This document shows positions 34,426-43,662 of a stretch of DNA of 64,000 nucleotides, one piece after another. The DNA comes from an uncultured Corynebacterium sp. (lineage in GTDB: Bacteria; Actinomycetota; Actinomycetes; Mycobacteriales; Mycobacteriaceae). The notes beneath the pieces are model-generated. The model was not told the origin of the DNA, searched no databases, and saw only the letters and a program-made list of their open reading frames with translations. The stretch covers positions 186,001-250,000 of the forward strand of contig CALUCD010000001.1 of NCBI GenBank assembly GCA_943914465.1, in the 5' to 3' direction. Position numbers and translations under genes: made by a program. The first letter of the stretch is position 1, and every line of letters begins with the position of its first letter.

Positions 34426-35766
34426 ATGCTCTTTCCGGTGCATTCGGTCCGAGACGCCCTGACCACCATGGCAGACGGGACAATCAAACAAATCAGCCCG
34501 TTCTCTGGCACGCAAGTGTGGACGGTACCGGGACGGGGGAACCGGCCCCTGTCACGGCGAGAAAAAGAACCAGAGCCGCTGACAGCGCAACAGTTCACCG
34601 ACTCGTGCAACTTCTGCGAGGCCAACCAACTAGCCACCCCGCCTGAAAAGTCTCGGATGATCGCCGGCGAGGACGGCTGGGAGATTCTGCGGGGGCTTCA
34701 CCCTGAACAGCTCAACCAAACGCACGCCGAATTTAGGCGGGTGCCAAATCTGTTCGAGATTGTCTCCTACGACTACTGGGCCCAAAATTATGGCTACGAA
34801 ATGCCAAGTGAGCAACGTCGTCGTATGGACGCCTACCTCTCAGATGCCCACGGGCGCGAGCACGTCTACGCCATCGCCAGGACGCGCCTCAACGCCTCCG
34901 GAGCAGGCGACGTGACCAATGAGGACGATCTTCTTCGCGTCGTGCCCGCCTACTTCGGTGGCGGGCACGACGTCATCATTGCCCGCCGCCACTTCGTTGA
35001 TAACGCGACTGATGACTCGCAGCTGGCAAGCTCCGGCACGCTGACACCCGATGAACACTACGGTTTCATGGTGTTCACCATTGACGCACTGCATGACTTG
35101 CTCGAGGCAAACCGGTACGCGCCCTATGTTGTCGTATTTCAAAATTGGCTCTCTGCCGCAGGGGCATCCTTCGACCACCTGCACAAACAACTAGTGGCAA
35201 TCGATGACCGGGGCGTGCAGTCAGAACTCGAGATCGAGAAATTGCGCCGCAACCTCAACTTGTACAACGAGTGGGGGGTGAACTACGCCTCGTATCGGAA
35301 CCTCGTGATCGCGGAAAACGATGCGGCCGTGGTTGTTGCTGGCATTGGGCACCGCTACCCCACCGCCAGCATCTATTCGAAATCACCCACATGCGAGCCG
35401 TGGAAACAACGTGACGATGAGGTTCGTGGCTTCTCCGACTTACTGCACGCAACGCACGCGGCGACAGGTGCGGAGGTGGCGTGCAATGAGGAATGGCACT
35501 ATCGCCCAGTGGATCTCGACCTGCCGATGCCGTGGCGGGTCAATATCAAGTGGCGTTTGTCCACCGTCGCCGGTTTTGAGGGGGGCACCAAGATCTATGT
35601 CAACACGCTCTCCCCGTTCGACGTGCGCGACCGTCTCGTGACCAATCTGTACAAGCTGCGCGACCAGGGACGAATCGCTGAGGGCATCCGGATTGCCGCT
35701 GAGTGCAGCCCGGCGCGCAACGTGTTGCGGTATAACCCGATGCTGGGTGGCTCAAAAGACCCCTAA
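34426..35766 (+). CDS. DUF4921 protein, GalT/HIT-like fold
   Basis: Uncharacterised 446-residue protein with features of the galactose-1-phosphate uridylyltransferase fold. Visible are a Cys61/Cys64 pair (DSCNFCEAN), GGGHDVIIARRHF near residue 180 like the GalT GxHEV stretch, and FQNWLSAAGASFDHLHKQL, where His251-Leu-His253-Lys-Gln255 matches the HxHxQ nucleotidyl-histidine motif. It lies 79 bases before glgP, which releases glucose-1-phosphate, so a sugar-phosphate nucleotidyl transfer or phosphorolysis role is an inference. True GalT genes are usually shorter (about 350). Confidence 0.72.
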   Translation: MLFPVHSVRDALTTMADGTIKQISPFSGTQVWTVPGRGNRPLSRREKEPEPLTAQQFTDSCNFCEANQLATPPEKSRMIAGEDGWEILRGLHPEQLNQTHAEFRRVPNLFEIVSYDYWAQNYGYEMPSEQRRRMDAYLSDAHGREHVYAIARTRLNASGAGDVTNEDDLLRVVPAYFGGGHDVIIARRHFVDNATDDSQLASSGTLTPDEHYGFMVFTIDALHDLLEANRYAPYVVVFQNWLSAAGASFDHLHKQLVAIDDRGVQSELEIEKLRRNLNLYNEWGVNYASYRNLVIAENDAAVVVAGIGHRYPTASIYSKSPTCEPWKQRDDEVRGFSDLLHATHAATGAEVACNEEWHYRPVDLDLPMPWRVNIKWRLSTVAGFEGGTKIYVNTLSPFDVRDRLVTNLYKLRDQGRIAEGIRIAAECSPARNVLRYNPMLGGSKDP

Positions 35767-35845
35767 CCCCCTTGCTGGGCTGAGCAAGCGCCAACCGGGC
35801 GGTAGGCTGGGCCGCGCACAAAATCAGGCGCGAAAGGTTTGAGAA

Positions 35846-38248
35846 ATGGACACTCATGCACACACGCCGGCACTTGAGACGACGCTTGCCGGCCACGTCA
35901 AAAGCTTTTCAGGCACGTCCCCCGAGCAGTCCACGGTGAAAAAGTTCTGGACTGGGCTATCGGCAGCAGTCGTTGAGCAGCTGGCCGAGGATTGGAAGAG
36001 GACACGCACCGCTTACGCCGCGACCCGGCAGGCGGCATACTTTTCGGCCGAGTTCTTACAAGGCCGCGCGCTGCTGAACAACCTGACCAATCTCGGGCTG
36101 GTGTCCGAAGCTGAGGAGGCAACGAAGGCGCTGGGGCACGAGCTGTCTGACGTTCTCGAGGCCGAGCATGACGCAGCACTGGGCAACGGCGGGCTGGGGC
36201 GTCTCGCAGCGTGCTTCCTCGACTCCGCAGTCACTCAGGACTACCCCCTGACAGGCTACGGTCTGCTGTACCGTTATGGGTTGTTCCGCCAAGAATTCGT
36301 TGATGGATTCCAAAAAGAACACCCCGACGCATGGAAAGAAGCGTTCTACCCGTTCGTTATTCGGCGCGATACGCAGCAACGGTTTGTGAAGTTCGACGAC
36401 ATGAACGTTCGCGCAGTGCCCTACGATATGCCGATCACCGGCTACGGCACCGACAATGTGGGCACCCTGCGACTCTGGGACGCACTGCCGATGCACGAGT
36501 TTGATTACGACGCCTTTAATTCCCAGCGCTTTACTGACGCGATCCTCGAGCGCGAATCCGTCCACGACATCACCCGTGTGCTGTACCCGAACGACTCCAG
36601 CTACGCCGGCAAGGTGCTGCGTGTGCGCCAGCAGTATTTCTTCGTCTCCGCCTCATTGCAAGAACTCGTGGACAACTACATTGAGCACCACGGCAATGAC
36701 TTAAGCGACTTTCATAAGTACAACTCCATTCAGCTCAACGACACCCACCCGGTGCTTGGTATTCCTGAGCTGATGCGCCTGCTTCTCGACGAGCACGGGA
36801 TGAGCTGGGACGACGCCTGGGCAGTCACCACCCAAACGTTCGCCTACACCAACCACACGGTGCTCCAAGAGGCGCTGGAAACCTGGGAAGAGCCCATCTT
36901 CAAGCAGTTGTTCTGGCGCATTTGGGAAATCGTGCAAGAGATTGACCGCCGCTACCGCCTTGACATGGAGGAGCGCCAAGTCGCCCCGGAGGTCGCCCAC
37001 CACTACTCCCCCGTTCACGACGGATCAGTGCATATGGCCTGGATCGCCTGCTACGCCGCATACTCGATCAACGGCGTTGCCGCGCTGCACACCGATATTC
37101 TCAAACGCGACACGTTGAACTACTGGTACGAAATGGCTCCGGAAAAGTTCAACAACAAAACCAATGGCGTTACCCCCAGGCGCTGGCTTCGCATGTGCAA
37201 CCCGCAGCTTTCTGCCCTGCTCGATGAGCTGGCGGGCAGCGACAAGTGGGTCACCGACCTAGCCCAGCTGCAAAACCTCCGCAGCCACGCCGACAACCCG
37301 CAGGTGCTGGCAGCGCTGCGCGAAATCAAAGCGCAAAACAAGCGGGAATTCGCCAGCTGGATAGCTGAGCGCCAAGGCGTCGAGATTGACCCTGAGTCCG
37401 TCTTTGACACCCAGATCAAACGCCTCCACGAGTACAAACGACAGCTGATGAACGCGCTGTACATCCTGGACCTGTACTTCCGTATCAAGGAGGACGGGGA
37501 ACGCGACCTTCCAAAGCGCACGTTCATCTTCGGGGCGAAGGCGGCGCCCGGGTACACAATGGCGAAGGGCATCATCAAACTCATCAACACCATCGCCGAG
37601 CTGGTGAACAATGACCCGGACGTCTCCGCGATCATCCGCGTGGTGTTCGTGGAAAACTACAACGTCTCCCCTGCGGAGCGCATCATTCCTGCTTCGGACG
37701 TATCCGAGCAGATTTCTACCGCCGGCAAAGAAGCTTCCGGCACATCGAACATGAAATTCATGATGAACGGGGCCCTCACGCTGGGCACGATGGACGGCGC
37801 GAACGTCGAAATCGTTGATGCGGTAGGTGAAGACAACGCCTACATCTTCGGTGCGCTTGAAGAGCAGCTGCCTGAGCTGAAGCAAAACTACGATCCACGC
37901 GCTGTGGCTACTGAGACGCCAGGACTGATGCGCGTGCTTGACGCCCTGACCGACGGCACCCTCGACGACCAAGGCAGCGGCGCATTCCACGACATCCGCA
38001 CGTCGCTGCTCGATGGATTCGGGTTCGACGCCGCCGATGTGTACTACGTACTGGGTGACTACGCTGCCTACCGCGAGACGCGCGACAGGATGGCGGTGGA
38101 CTACTACGCCGACCCGGAGAACTGGGCGCGGATGTGCTGGATCAACATCTGCGAATCTGGGCGGTTCTCCTCTGACCGCACCATCCGTGACTATGCCCAG
38201 GAAGTATGGAAGATCTCTCCGACCCCAATCGGTAGCCGGGATCAGTAA
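35846..38248 (+). CDS. glgP: Glycogen (alpha-glucan) phosphorylase
   Basis: Releases glucose-1-phosphate from glycogen or maltodextrin. The 800-residue protein shows ALGNGGLGRLAACFLDS near residue 115, the active-site stretch LHEYKRQLMNALYI, and the pyridoxal-phosphate lysine (K637) in KEASGTSNMKFMMNGAL. The ATG is preceded by GAAAGG. It follows the DUF4921 gene and ends at a strong terminator. It complements glgX and treY-treZ about 16 kb further on. Confidence 0.97.
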   Translation: MDTHAHTPALETTLAGHVKSFSGTSPEQSTVKKFWTGLSAAVVEQLAEDWKRTRTAYAATRQAAYFSAEFLQGRALLNNLTNLGLVSEAEEATKALGHELSDVLEAEHDAALGNGGLGRLAACFLDSAVTQDYPLTGYGLLYRYGLFRQEFVDGFQKEHPDAWKEAFYPFVIRRDTQQRFVKFDDMNVRAVPYDMPITGYGTDNVGTLRLWDALPMHEFDYDAFNSQRFTDAILERESVHDITRVLYPNDSSYAGKVLRVRQQYFFVSASLQELVDNYIEHHGNDLSDFHKYNSIQLNDTHPVLGIPELMRLLLDEHGMSWDDAWAVTTQTFAYTNHTVLQEALETWEEPIFKQLFWRIWEIVQEIDRRYRLDMEERQVAPEVAHHYSPVHDGSVHMAWIACYAAYSINGVAALHTDILKRDTLNYWYEMAPEKFNNKTNGVTPRRWLRMCNPQLSALLDELAGSDKWVTDLAQLQNLRSHADNPQVLAALREIKAQNKREFASWIAERQGVEIDPESVFDTQIKRLHEYKRQLMNALYILDLYFRIKEDGERDLPKRTFIFGAKAAPGYTMAKGIIKLINTIAELVNNDPDVSAIIRVVFVENYNVSPAERIIPASDVSEQISTAGKEASGTSNMKFMMNGALTLGTMDGANVEIVDAVGEDNAYIFGALEEQLPELKQNYDPRAVATETPGLMRVLDALTDGTLDDQGSGAFHDIRTSLLDGFGFDAADVYYVLGDYAAYRETRDRMAVDYYADPENWARMCWINICESGRFSSDRTIRDYAQEVWKISPTPIGSRDQ

Positions 38249-38253
38249 GCAAC

Positions 38254-38294
38254 GACACATGGGGCGGCCCCGTAACCGGGCCGCCCCATGTGTC
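38254..38294 (+). terminator. Terminator after glgP
   Basis: Perfect 17-base arms (38254-38270 and 38278-38294) around a 7-base loop, with core GGGGCGGCCC. It lies 6 bases past the glgP stop. No T-run follows, but the stem is very stable and could also stop the convergent minus-strand gene. Confidence 0.8.
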
Positions 38295-38360
38295 AGGTCG
38301 GATCTTTACTCTATCGGATATACGAAAGCGCCGAGCGCCTTCGTGCCCGCTGATTCAGTG

Positions 38361-38996
38361 TTATTCAGCGGGGATGAACCCATTGTCGATTGGGCCGCGG
38401 ATGGCTTCCTCGCCGTCATTATGGAGCACCTTGCGCTCCCCCAGCGGGGCATTGAGGTGCACCAACATTGTCATTGGGCTGAGCTGCTGGGTGCATGCCT
38501 CAGCAGCGTCCGGCAGTGTGCCCCGGAAGATCCGAACGGTCACACTGTCAGCGGTTTCATCCACCTCCGCATACTCGCCATAGCATGCACGGCTGCCTGC
38601 GCTGTAGTGGATACGGATAACGTTGTCCGAAACCGGCTCCCACGTATTGAAGTACCACTCCTGCGCGTTGACCAAGTCAACGTGCGGCTGGTTATCAATA
38701 GGATCGTTCACACCCGGCTCCTCTTCTGTACTGGTAGGAGTAACGTCGGTCGACGGCTCACTCGTGACTTCTGTCGGCTCAGCCGGGGTCGGCTCAGCTG
38801 GTTCGGTGGATTGGGTAGGTTCAGCGGCCGTCGAACTTGTCGTGGGCTGCTGGGTGACAGTAACGGTCGTAGTTGTCCGGCCATCGCCGGAGCCGCCATT
38901 TCCGAAGAGCGAAAGGGCGACCAAGCAAAGAGCCATCAGCAGTGCGGCCGCAGCCTGCACTGTCTGCTCAAGGGGACCTGGAAAAAGAGAGCGCAT
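38361..38996 (-). CDS. Membrane-anchored protein with Thr/Pro/Glu-rich linker
   Basis: Unknown function. From ATG 38996 the protein has a short cytoplasmic start (MRSLFPGPLEQTVQ), one membrane segment (AAALLMALCLVALSLFG), a Thr/Ser/Pro/Glu-rich stalk of about 60 residues, and an extracytoplasmic domain of about 100 residues with two cysteines (SRACYGEY, AEACTQQL) that could form a disulfide. No lipobox is seen. It lies between glgP and pyk with a 73-base gap to pyk. Confidence 0.75.
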   Translation of the reverse strand: MRSLFPGPLEQTVQAAAALLMALCLVALSLFGNGGSGDGRTTTTVTVTQQPTTSSTAAEPTQSTEPAEPTPAEPTEVTSEPSTDVTPTSTEEEPGVNDPIDNQPHVDLVNAQEWYFNTWEPVSDNVIRIHYSAGSRACYGEYAEVDETADSVTVRIFRGTLPDAAEACTQQLSPMTMLVHLNAPLGERKVLHNDGEEAIRGPIDNGFIPAE

Positions 38997-39069
38997 AGTC
39001 AAGTTGTACCTGTCAGCTGTAAACGACGCAAGCGTTTTTTGCAAACAGCGACGTCACAACCTGCGCTGT

Positions 39070-40503
39070 CTACTGATTGCGAGTGTCCTCACCCAACTGG
39101 TGCACGTGGATGGTGTTGGTAGTTCCGGCGACCCCAGGCGGAATACCGGCGACAACAACCATCGTATCGCCCTGTTGGTACTCGTCGATCGCCAACAGGG
39201 AATCATCGACAGTACGGATCATCTCGTCAGTAGTGTGCACCGCGGGGCAAAGAAATGTTTCGACCCCCCACGTCACAGCGAGCTGGGAACGTACTTGTTG
39301 AACCGGGGTGAAGACAAGCAACGGGAGCTCCGGGTGCAGGCGAGCCACCCGGCGGGCGGTATCCCCCGTGGTTGTGAAGGTGACAATCGCCCTGGCGTGG
39401 AGGCGGTTCGCAATGTCGTTTGCCGAGTACGACACCACGCCTCGTTTGGTGCGGGGAATGTGATTCAGCGGAGGCACCGTGCCCATTGTTTCTGCGGAAC
39501 GCACAATGCGCGACATCGTTCGCACCACATTGTGCGGATCAACACCGATTGAGGTTTCCCCAGAGAGCATCACGGCATCCGCACCGTCTAACACCGCATT
39601 CGCGACGTCGGAGGCTTCCGCGCGGGTCGGGCGTGAGTTCTCAATCATCGAATCGAGCATTTGCGTGGCGACGATCACCGGCTTGGCGTTCTCCCGCGCA
39701 ATCTGAATCACCCGTTTTTGAACAAGTGGCACTTGCTCAAGAGGAATTTCTACGCCTAGATCGCCGCGCGCCACCATGACCGCGTCGAACGCGAGAATGA
39801 TGGACTCGAGCGCATCCACCGCCTCCGGCTTTTCCAATTTGGCGATGACCGGGACGCGGCGACCAACCTCATCCATGATCTCATGCACCAAGTCCACATC
39901 TGCCGGCGAACGCACAAACGACAACGCGATCATATCCACGCCGAGGCGTAGCGCAAAGCGCAGATCCTCCTTGTCCTTGTCGGACAGGGCCGGAACCGAG
40001 ATGTCCATACCCGGCAATGACACGCCTTTATTATTAGAAACCGGTCCGCCCTCAACTACCTCGCAGACCACATCGTTGCCGTCAACCTCGACACAAACGA
40101 GGCCCACCTTGCCATCATCGACTAAGAGACGGTCACCGGGTTTGGCATCAGCCGCGAGGTTTTTGTAGGTGGTGGAGACCCGATCATGCGTCCCTTCCAC
40201 ATCATCGACGGTAATTCGGACGACTTCCCCGGTTTCCCAATACGTCTTTCCATCGCCTTCGAAGCGGCCAAGACGGATTTTGGGACCCTGCAGGTCGGCG
40301 AGAATGCCCACGGCATGCCCGGTTTCATCCGTGGCTTCACGGACCCAATTGTAGTTTTGCTCGTGGTCGGGGTAATCACCGTGCGAAAAGTTCAGCCGCG
40401 CGACATCCATCCCGTCGCGCACCAGACCGAGAATTGCATCTTTGCTGGCCACAGCTGGGCCAAGTGTACATACGATCTTTGTTCTTCTATCCACGTCGTT
40501 CAC
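39070..40503 (-). CDS. pyk: Pyruvate kinase
   Basis: Final step of glycolysis, phosphoenolpyruvate plus ADP to pyruvate plus ATP. The 477 residues contain RRTKIVCTLGPAVASKD, DVARLNFSHGDYPDHE, the catalytic segment VIAKLEKPEAVD and MVARGDLGVEIPLEQVPLVQK. The start is GTG 40503; a second GTG 9 bases on (VDRRTK) is also possible because AGG lies at a good distance from it. It follows lgt closely, the order found in other actinobacteria. Confidence 0.97.
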   Translation of the reverse strand: MNDVDRRTKIVCTLGPAVASKDAILGLVRDGMDVARLNFSHGDYPDHEQNYNWVREATDETGHAVGILADLQGPKIRLGRFEGDGKTYWETGEVVRITVDDVEGTHDRVSTTYKNLAADAKPGDRLLVDDGKVGLVCVEVDGNDVVCEVVEGGPVSNNKGVSLPGMDISVPALSDKDKEDLRFALRLGVDMIALSFVRSPADVDLVHEIMDEVGRRVPVIAKLEKPEAVDALESIILAFDAVMVARGDLGVEIPLEQVPLVQKRVIQIARENAKPVIVATQMLDSMIENSRPTRAEASDVANAVLDGADAVMLSGETSIGVDPHNVVRTMSRIVRSAETMGTVPPLNHIPRTKRGVVSYSANDIANRLHARAIVTFTTTGDTARRVARLHPELPLLVFTPVQQVRSQLAVTWGVETFLCPAVHTTDEMIRTVDDSLLAIDEYQQGDTMVVVAGIPPGVAGTTNTIHVHQLGEDTRNQ

Positions 40504-40528
40504 CTAGCTTTGCATAACAGTTTTGTTT

Positions 40529-41497
40529 TTAACTGCGGGCGGATGGTCCGTCTTCCATGCGCCTACGATACCGCTTTTCACCCACAGTGCCCGGGTCAGT
40601 GGGCTCGGCGCCGAGAAGCTCCACAGCCCCGTCACGCGCGGTCTGATATGCGGGATCAACTTCCTCAGGTGTTTCACGCCCGCGTGGCGTGCGCAAAAAC
40701 ATGATGATGGCGAGGATGAATAAAATCGCAGAAACCCAGGTGTTCACGCGCAATCCCAGAATCAGCGTTGCTTCATCTGTGCGCATCAGCTCGATGAAGA
40801 ACCGGCCGAATGTGTAGCCGGCAACATAGAGCCAAAGCACGCGTCCGTGCCCCAGACGATAGCGCCGATCAGCCCATATCAGGAACGTGAAAACCAGTAG
40901 GTTCCAAAGCAGCTCGTAAAGGAATGTCGGGTGTACGCTCGCGATCACTTCACCGGTCGATCGCCCGGTGAGCGGGGCGTAGTTGCCCGCTTCGTCGACT
41001 CGGTAATACAAGTCGAGCGCCCACGGGACCTCGGTCGGTGCGCCATAGAGCTCCTGATTGAACCAGTTACCGAGGCGCCCAATGCCTTGAGCTAACACCA
41101 CCCCAGGGGCCAACGCGTCAGCCAGCGGTGCGAACGGCACCCTCTTGAAGCGCATGAGCAGCCACACTCCGACGGCACCCAGCGCCACAGCCCCCCAGAT
41201 CCCGAGCCCTCCCGCAGAAATATTGAACGCCTGCCAGGGATTTTTCCCCTCACCGAAGTACTTATCGTGGTCAGTAATGACGTGGTATGCGCGTCCACCG
41301 ATGATGCCGGCCGGGATGGCCACGATGGCTGCATCCCATACGGTATCGGGGTTGCCGCCGCGCGCTTCGTAGCGGCGGATGCCTATCCACATCGCGACGA
41401 TAATGCCCGCAATGATGCACAGGGCGTAGGCGCGAATGGGGACGGGCCCGATGCGCCAGACGCCCTGCGGTGGTGACGGAATGTTGGCCAAAATCAT
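40529..41497 (-). CDS. lgt: Prolipoprotein diacylglyceryl transferase
   Basis: Transfers diacylglycerol from phosphatidylglycerol to the lipobox cysteine. The 322-residue protein has about seven membrane segments, the signature GRLGNWFNQELYG, and a charged cytoplasmic C-terminus of about 55 residues. I start it at ATG 41497 (MILANIPSPPQGVW), the conserved Lgt start; the frame to 41635 is not supported. It lies between the TrpC-like gene and pyk, as in mycobacteria, where trpCBA precede lgt. Confidence 0.96.
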   Translation of the reverse strand: MILANIPSPPQGVWRIGPVPIRAYALCIIAGIIVAMWIGIRRYEARGGNPDTVWDAAIVAIPAGIIGGRAYHVITDHDKYFGEGKNPWQAFNISAGGLGIWGAVALGAVGVWLLMRFKRVPFAPLADALAPGVVLAQGIGRLGNWFNQELYGAPTEVPWALDLYYRVDEAGNYAPLTGRSTGEVIASVHPTFLYELLWNLLVFTFLIWADRRYRLGHGRVLWLYVAGYTFGRFFIELMRTDEATLILGLRVNTWVSAILFILAIIMFLRTPRGRETPEEVDPAYQTARDGAVELLGAEPTDPGTVGEKRYRRRMEDGPSARS

Positions 41498-41591
41498 CGT
41501 CTCTACGGTTGATACGGTCTGCACTGGTTGGACATCAGTATGCACGTCACACAGTATGCCCAACCGATGTCCGAGGTGCTTCCGTGGGCCA

Positions 41592-42410
41592 TCAACGCCG
41601 CGACGGGCACGAGGGGTGCTGGCCAGCCGCTGCAAGCGCGCGCGTGGCTGCGAAGATGTCGTCTTCGCTCATAATCGCCTCCGCCGCCAGCACCGCATCC
41701 GCCCCGCTGGCCGCTGCGGCGAGCAGGTCACGCACACCACGCACACCACCAAGACTGATTTTGATGACCTCGCTGGGAAGCCCCGGGACGATTGCGTCGA
41801 ACGCGCCACGTTTGAGGTCGTTGGTATCAAAGGTCCAGGAGTTCACAGCGATCACACTTGCACCTGCGCGAAGAGCACGGTCTGCCTCGTCCGGGGTACG
41901 CACCTCTGCCATCACAACCATGCCCAAAGATTCAGCGCGGTCAATGAGCGAACTCAACCGCGCTTGGTCCAAGATCCCGACCTGAAGGGGAACCACATCG
42001 GCACCATAGCAGCGAGCCTCATGGATTTGATACGGGTCAACGATCACATCGCGACACACCATCGGCAGCGACACCGCTTCGCGGGCCGCAGCCATGTCGT
42101 GCAAGGATCCGTCAAAACGCAGGCGCTCAGTCTGGCACGCAATCAGGTGGGCTCCTCCCCGTTCAATCGAACGGGCAACGTCGACGATGTTGCGCCGATC
42201 CACGCGCGTTGGACCGAATACCGGCGAGTTCAGTTTGATCTCCACGATCACACCACAACCGTTTCGTAGCATGGCAGCGCGAGCGTCACGGGTGGGCTCC
42301 ATGCTCCGGGAGCGGGCCTTGATCTCGGTGTAGGGCACTGCGGCTTCGCGGGCCGCCACGTCGCGTAAGACCTCAGCGACAACGTCGTGCACTCTGATCG
42401 GTGCGGGCAT
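41592..42410 (-). CDS. TrpC-like protein with altered active site
   Basis: Descends from actinobacterial indole-3-glycerol-phosphate synthase: SESLGM-like RAESLGMVVMAEV, DPYQIHEARCYGAD and the C-terminal GQHPSCPS match that family end to end. From ATG 42410 (GGAGG upstream, 272 residues) the key positions differ. Glu57, Lys59, Glu169 and Asn190 remain. However, LRKDF has become VCRDV (Arg120 for the general-acid Lys), NxR has become NSW (Trp192), AESG has become SLGG (Leu220 for Glu, Gly221 for Ser), and the phosphate-binding SPS is SPV. It may bind a related ligand or be a scaffold; IGPS activity is doubtful. Confidence 0.85.
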   Translation of the reverse strand: MPAPIRVHDVVAEVLRDVAAREAAVPYTEIKARSRSMEPTRDARAAMLRNGCGVIVEIKLNSPVFGPTRVDRRNIVDVARSIERGGAHLIACQTERLRFDGSLHDMAAAREAVSLPMVCRDVIVDPYQIHEARCYGADVVPLQVGILDQARLSSLIDRAESLGMVVMAEVRTPDEADRALRAGASVIAVNSWTFDTNDLKRGAFDAIVPGLPSEVIKISLGGVRGVRDLLAAAASGADAVLAAEAIMSEDDIFAATRALAAAGQHPSCPSRR

Positions 42411-42499
42411 AGTCACCTCCCACTGCCACGTCAGCAAAGTCAGGATCCCGTTTGGACCAACGTTAGTGGCCGCGGAGGGTGGAGCAGAAATTACCCCGG

Positions 42500-43237
42500 T
42501 TAATTCGGCCTCTCATGCATCTGCCCACGAGGTTGCATGGCATCTGTCGGGTCGATGTCCGCATCGAGTGCATCCCACATCACCCGGCCGGAATCGGGCT
42601 GGGCGTCAAGATCCTCGTGGATGCGATCGCGGCGCACCGCGTCTTTCTCGTATTTGTTCAACTTGGGCGCATCCCCACCCGGGGATGCAGCGACCATGAC
42701 GCCTCCGGCACATGCGAGCACACACGCCAGCAACGCAAACGTCGGGCCGAGGGCGTTCACAGTGATGTTGGTGATCTCTGACCACTCAGACACCCCGGCA
42801 GAGCCGTGAGTTCCAGCCCCAGCTTGACCTGTTTGGGCGCTATCCGACCCAGCGGTAAGAATCGTATGCACCCGTGTCGCATCCGCACCGCTGGCGAGCA
42901 GCATTGCAGGTGAAGCCGCGACAGCAAGCGCTGCGACTGCCACAATGCCCCCGACGACGCGTCTACCCGTACGACGCAAGCTGAGCACGCCGATCGCCCC
43001 GACGAGCAACACCAATGCAACCGCCGTGGTTTCTGCAGACCACGCAGCACCACGCACTCCCACACGGCCGCCGCCAGTCAGCTCGTCTGCAAAGTCCACC
43101 GTCAGCCATGGGGTGCGGGCGACTATGCCCAGCATCGCAGCTCCGACGCCGACAAGCGCCGCCGCAGTCCGAGACCGCCCCTTGTTTGGACGGCTTTGGG
43201 GGGGTTGGTCCTTAGCCACGGTAGTTACCTTAGCCAC
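42500..43237 (-). CDS. Trp-operon-type membrane protein (TIGR02234-like)
   Basis: 245 residues with about four membrane segments (AALVGVGAAMLGIVA; AVALVLLVGAIGVLS; GGIVAVAALAVAASPAML; FALLACVLACAGGVMVAA) and a charged C-terminal tail. The conserved TPWLTVDF after the first segment and the gene position fit the trp-region membrane protein found between trpE and trpC in mycobacteria. Here no trpE, trpB or trpA is adjacent; hisI lies upstream and the TrpC-like gene 89 bases downstream. Function unknown. Confidence 0.8.
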   Translation of the reverse strand: MAKVTTVAKDQPPQSRPNKGRSRTAAALVGVGAAMLGIVARTPWLTVDFADELTGGGRVGVRGAAWSAETTAVALVLLVGAIGVLSLRRTGRRVVGGIVAVAALAVAASPAMLLASGADATRVHTILTAGSDSAQTGQAGAGTHGSAGVSEWSEITNITVNALGPTFALLACVLACAGGVMVAASPGGDAPKLNKYEKDAVRRDRIHEDLDAQPDSGRVMWDALDADIDPTDAMQPRGQMHERPN

Positions 43238-43290
43238 CGTCGCGCTGATGATGACAGACTCCCACTATTCCTCCTCGTGTCCTCTGTGCC

Positions 43291-43662
43291 CTACAGCAGC
43301 ACATCGGCGTCGAAGCAGGTGCGGTCTCCCGAATGGCACGCTCCACCGGTTTGCTCCACAGTGACCAGCAGGGTGTCACCATCACAATCGAGCGCCACCG
43401 AAACGACGCGCTGGACGCTGCCACTGGTTGCCCCTTTGACCCAGTACTCGGCCCTGGAACGGGAGTAGTACGTTCCCTGCCGAGTCGCCAACGTGTACGC
43501 GAGCGCATGATCATCCATCCAAGCGAGCATCAGCACTTCACCCGTTCCGGCTTCTTGGACGATGGCGGGAACAAGACCGTTCTCATTGCGTTTCAGACGA
43601 GCTGCGATTGCCGGATCGAGGAGAGCTTCCTGCGGGCTACCTGCTGAATGAGGGGCTTGCAT
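43291..43662 (-). CDS. hisI: Phosphoribosyl-AMP cyclohydrolase
   Basis: Third step of histidine synthesis. The 123 residues contain VLMLAWMDDHALAYTLATRQ, the metal-binding CDGDTLLV and QTGGACHSGDRTCF with the zinc ligands. It starts 1 base after the hisF stop, so it ends the his operon. The HisE function is not fused here and is not in this window. Confidence 0.97.
   Translation of the reverse strand: MQAPHSAGSPQEALLDPAIAARLKRNENGLVPAIVQEAGTGEVLMLAWMDDHALAYTLATRQGTYYSRSRAEYWVKGATSGSVQRVVSVALDCDGDTLLVTVEQTGGACHSGDRTCFDADVLL

Noticed and set aside
36013..36565. Two overlapping frames opposite the start of glgP
   Set aside because: They overlap one another and the true coding strand, and they lack any recognisable motif.
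37259..38260. Long minus-strand frame of 333 residues opposite glgP
   Set aside because: glgP is unmistakable on the plus strand; the antisense protein has no recognisable motif and follows glgP codon phase.
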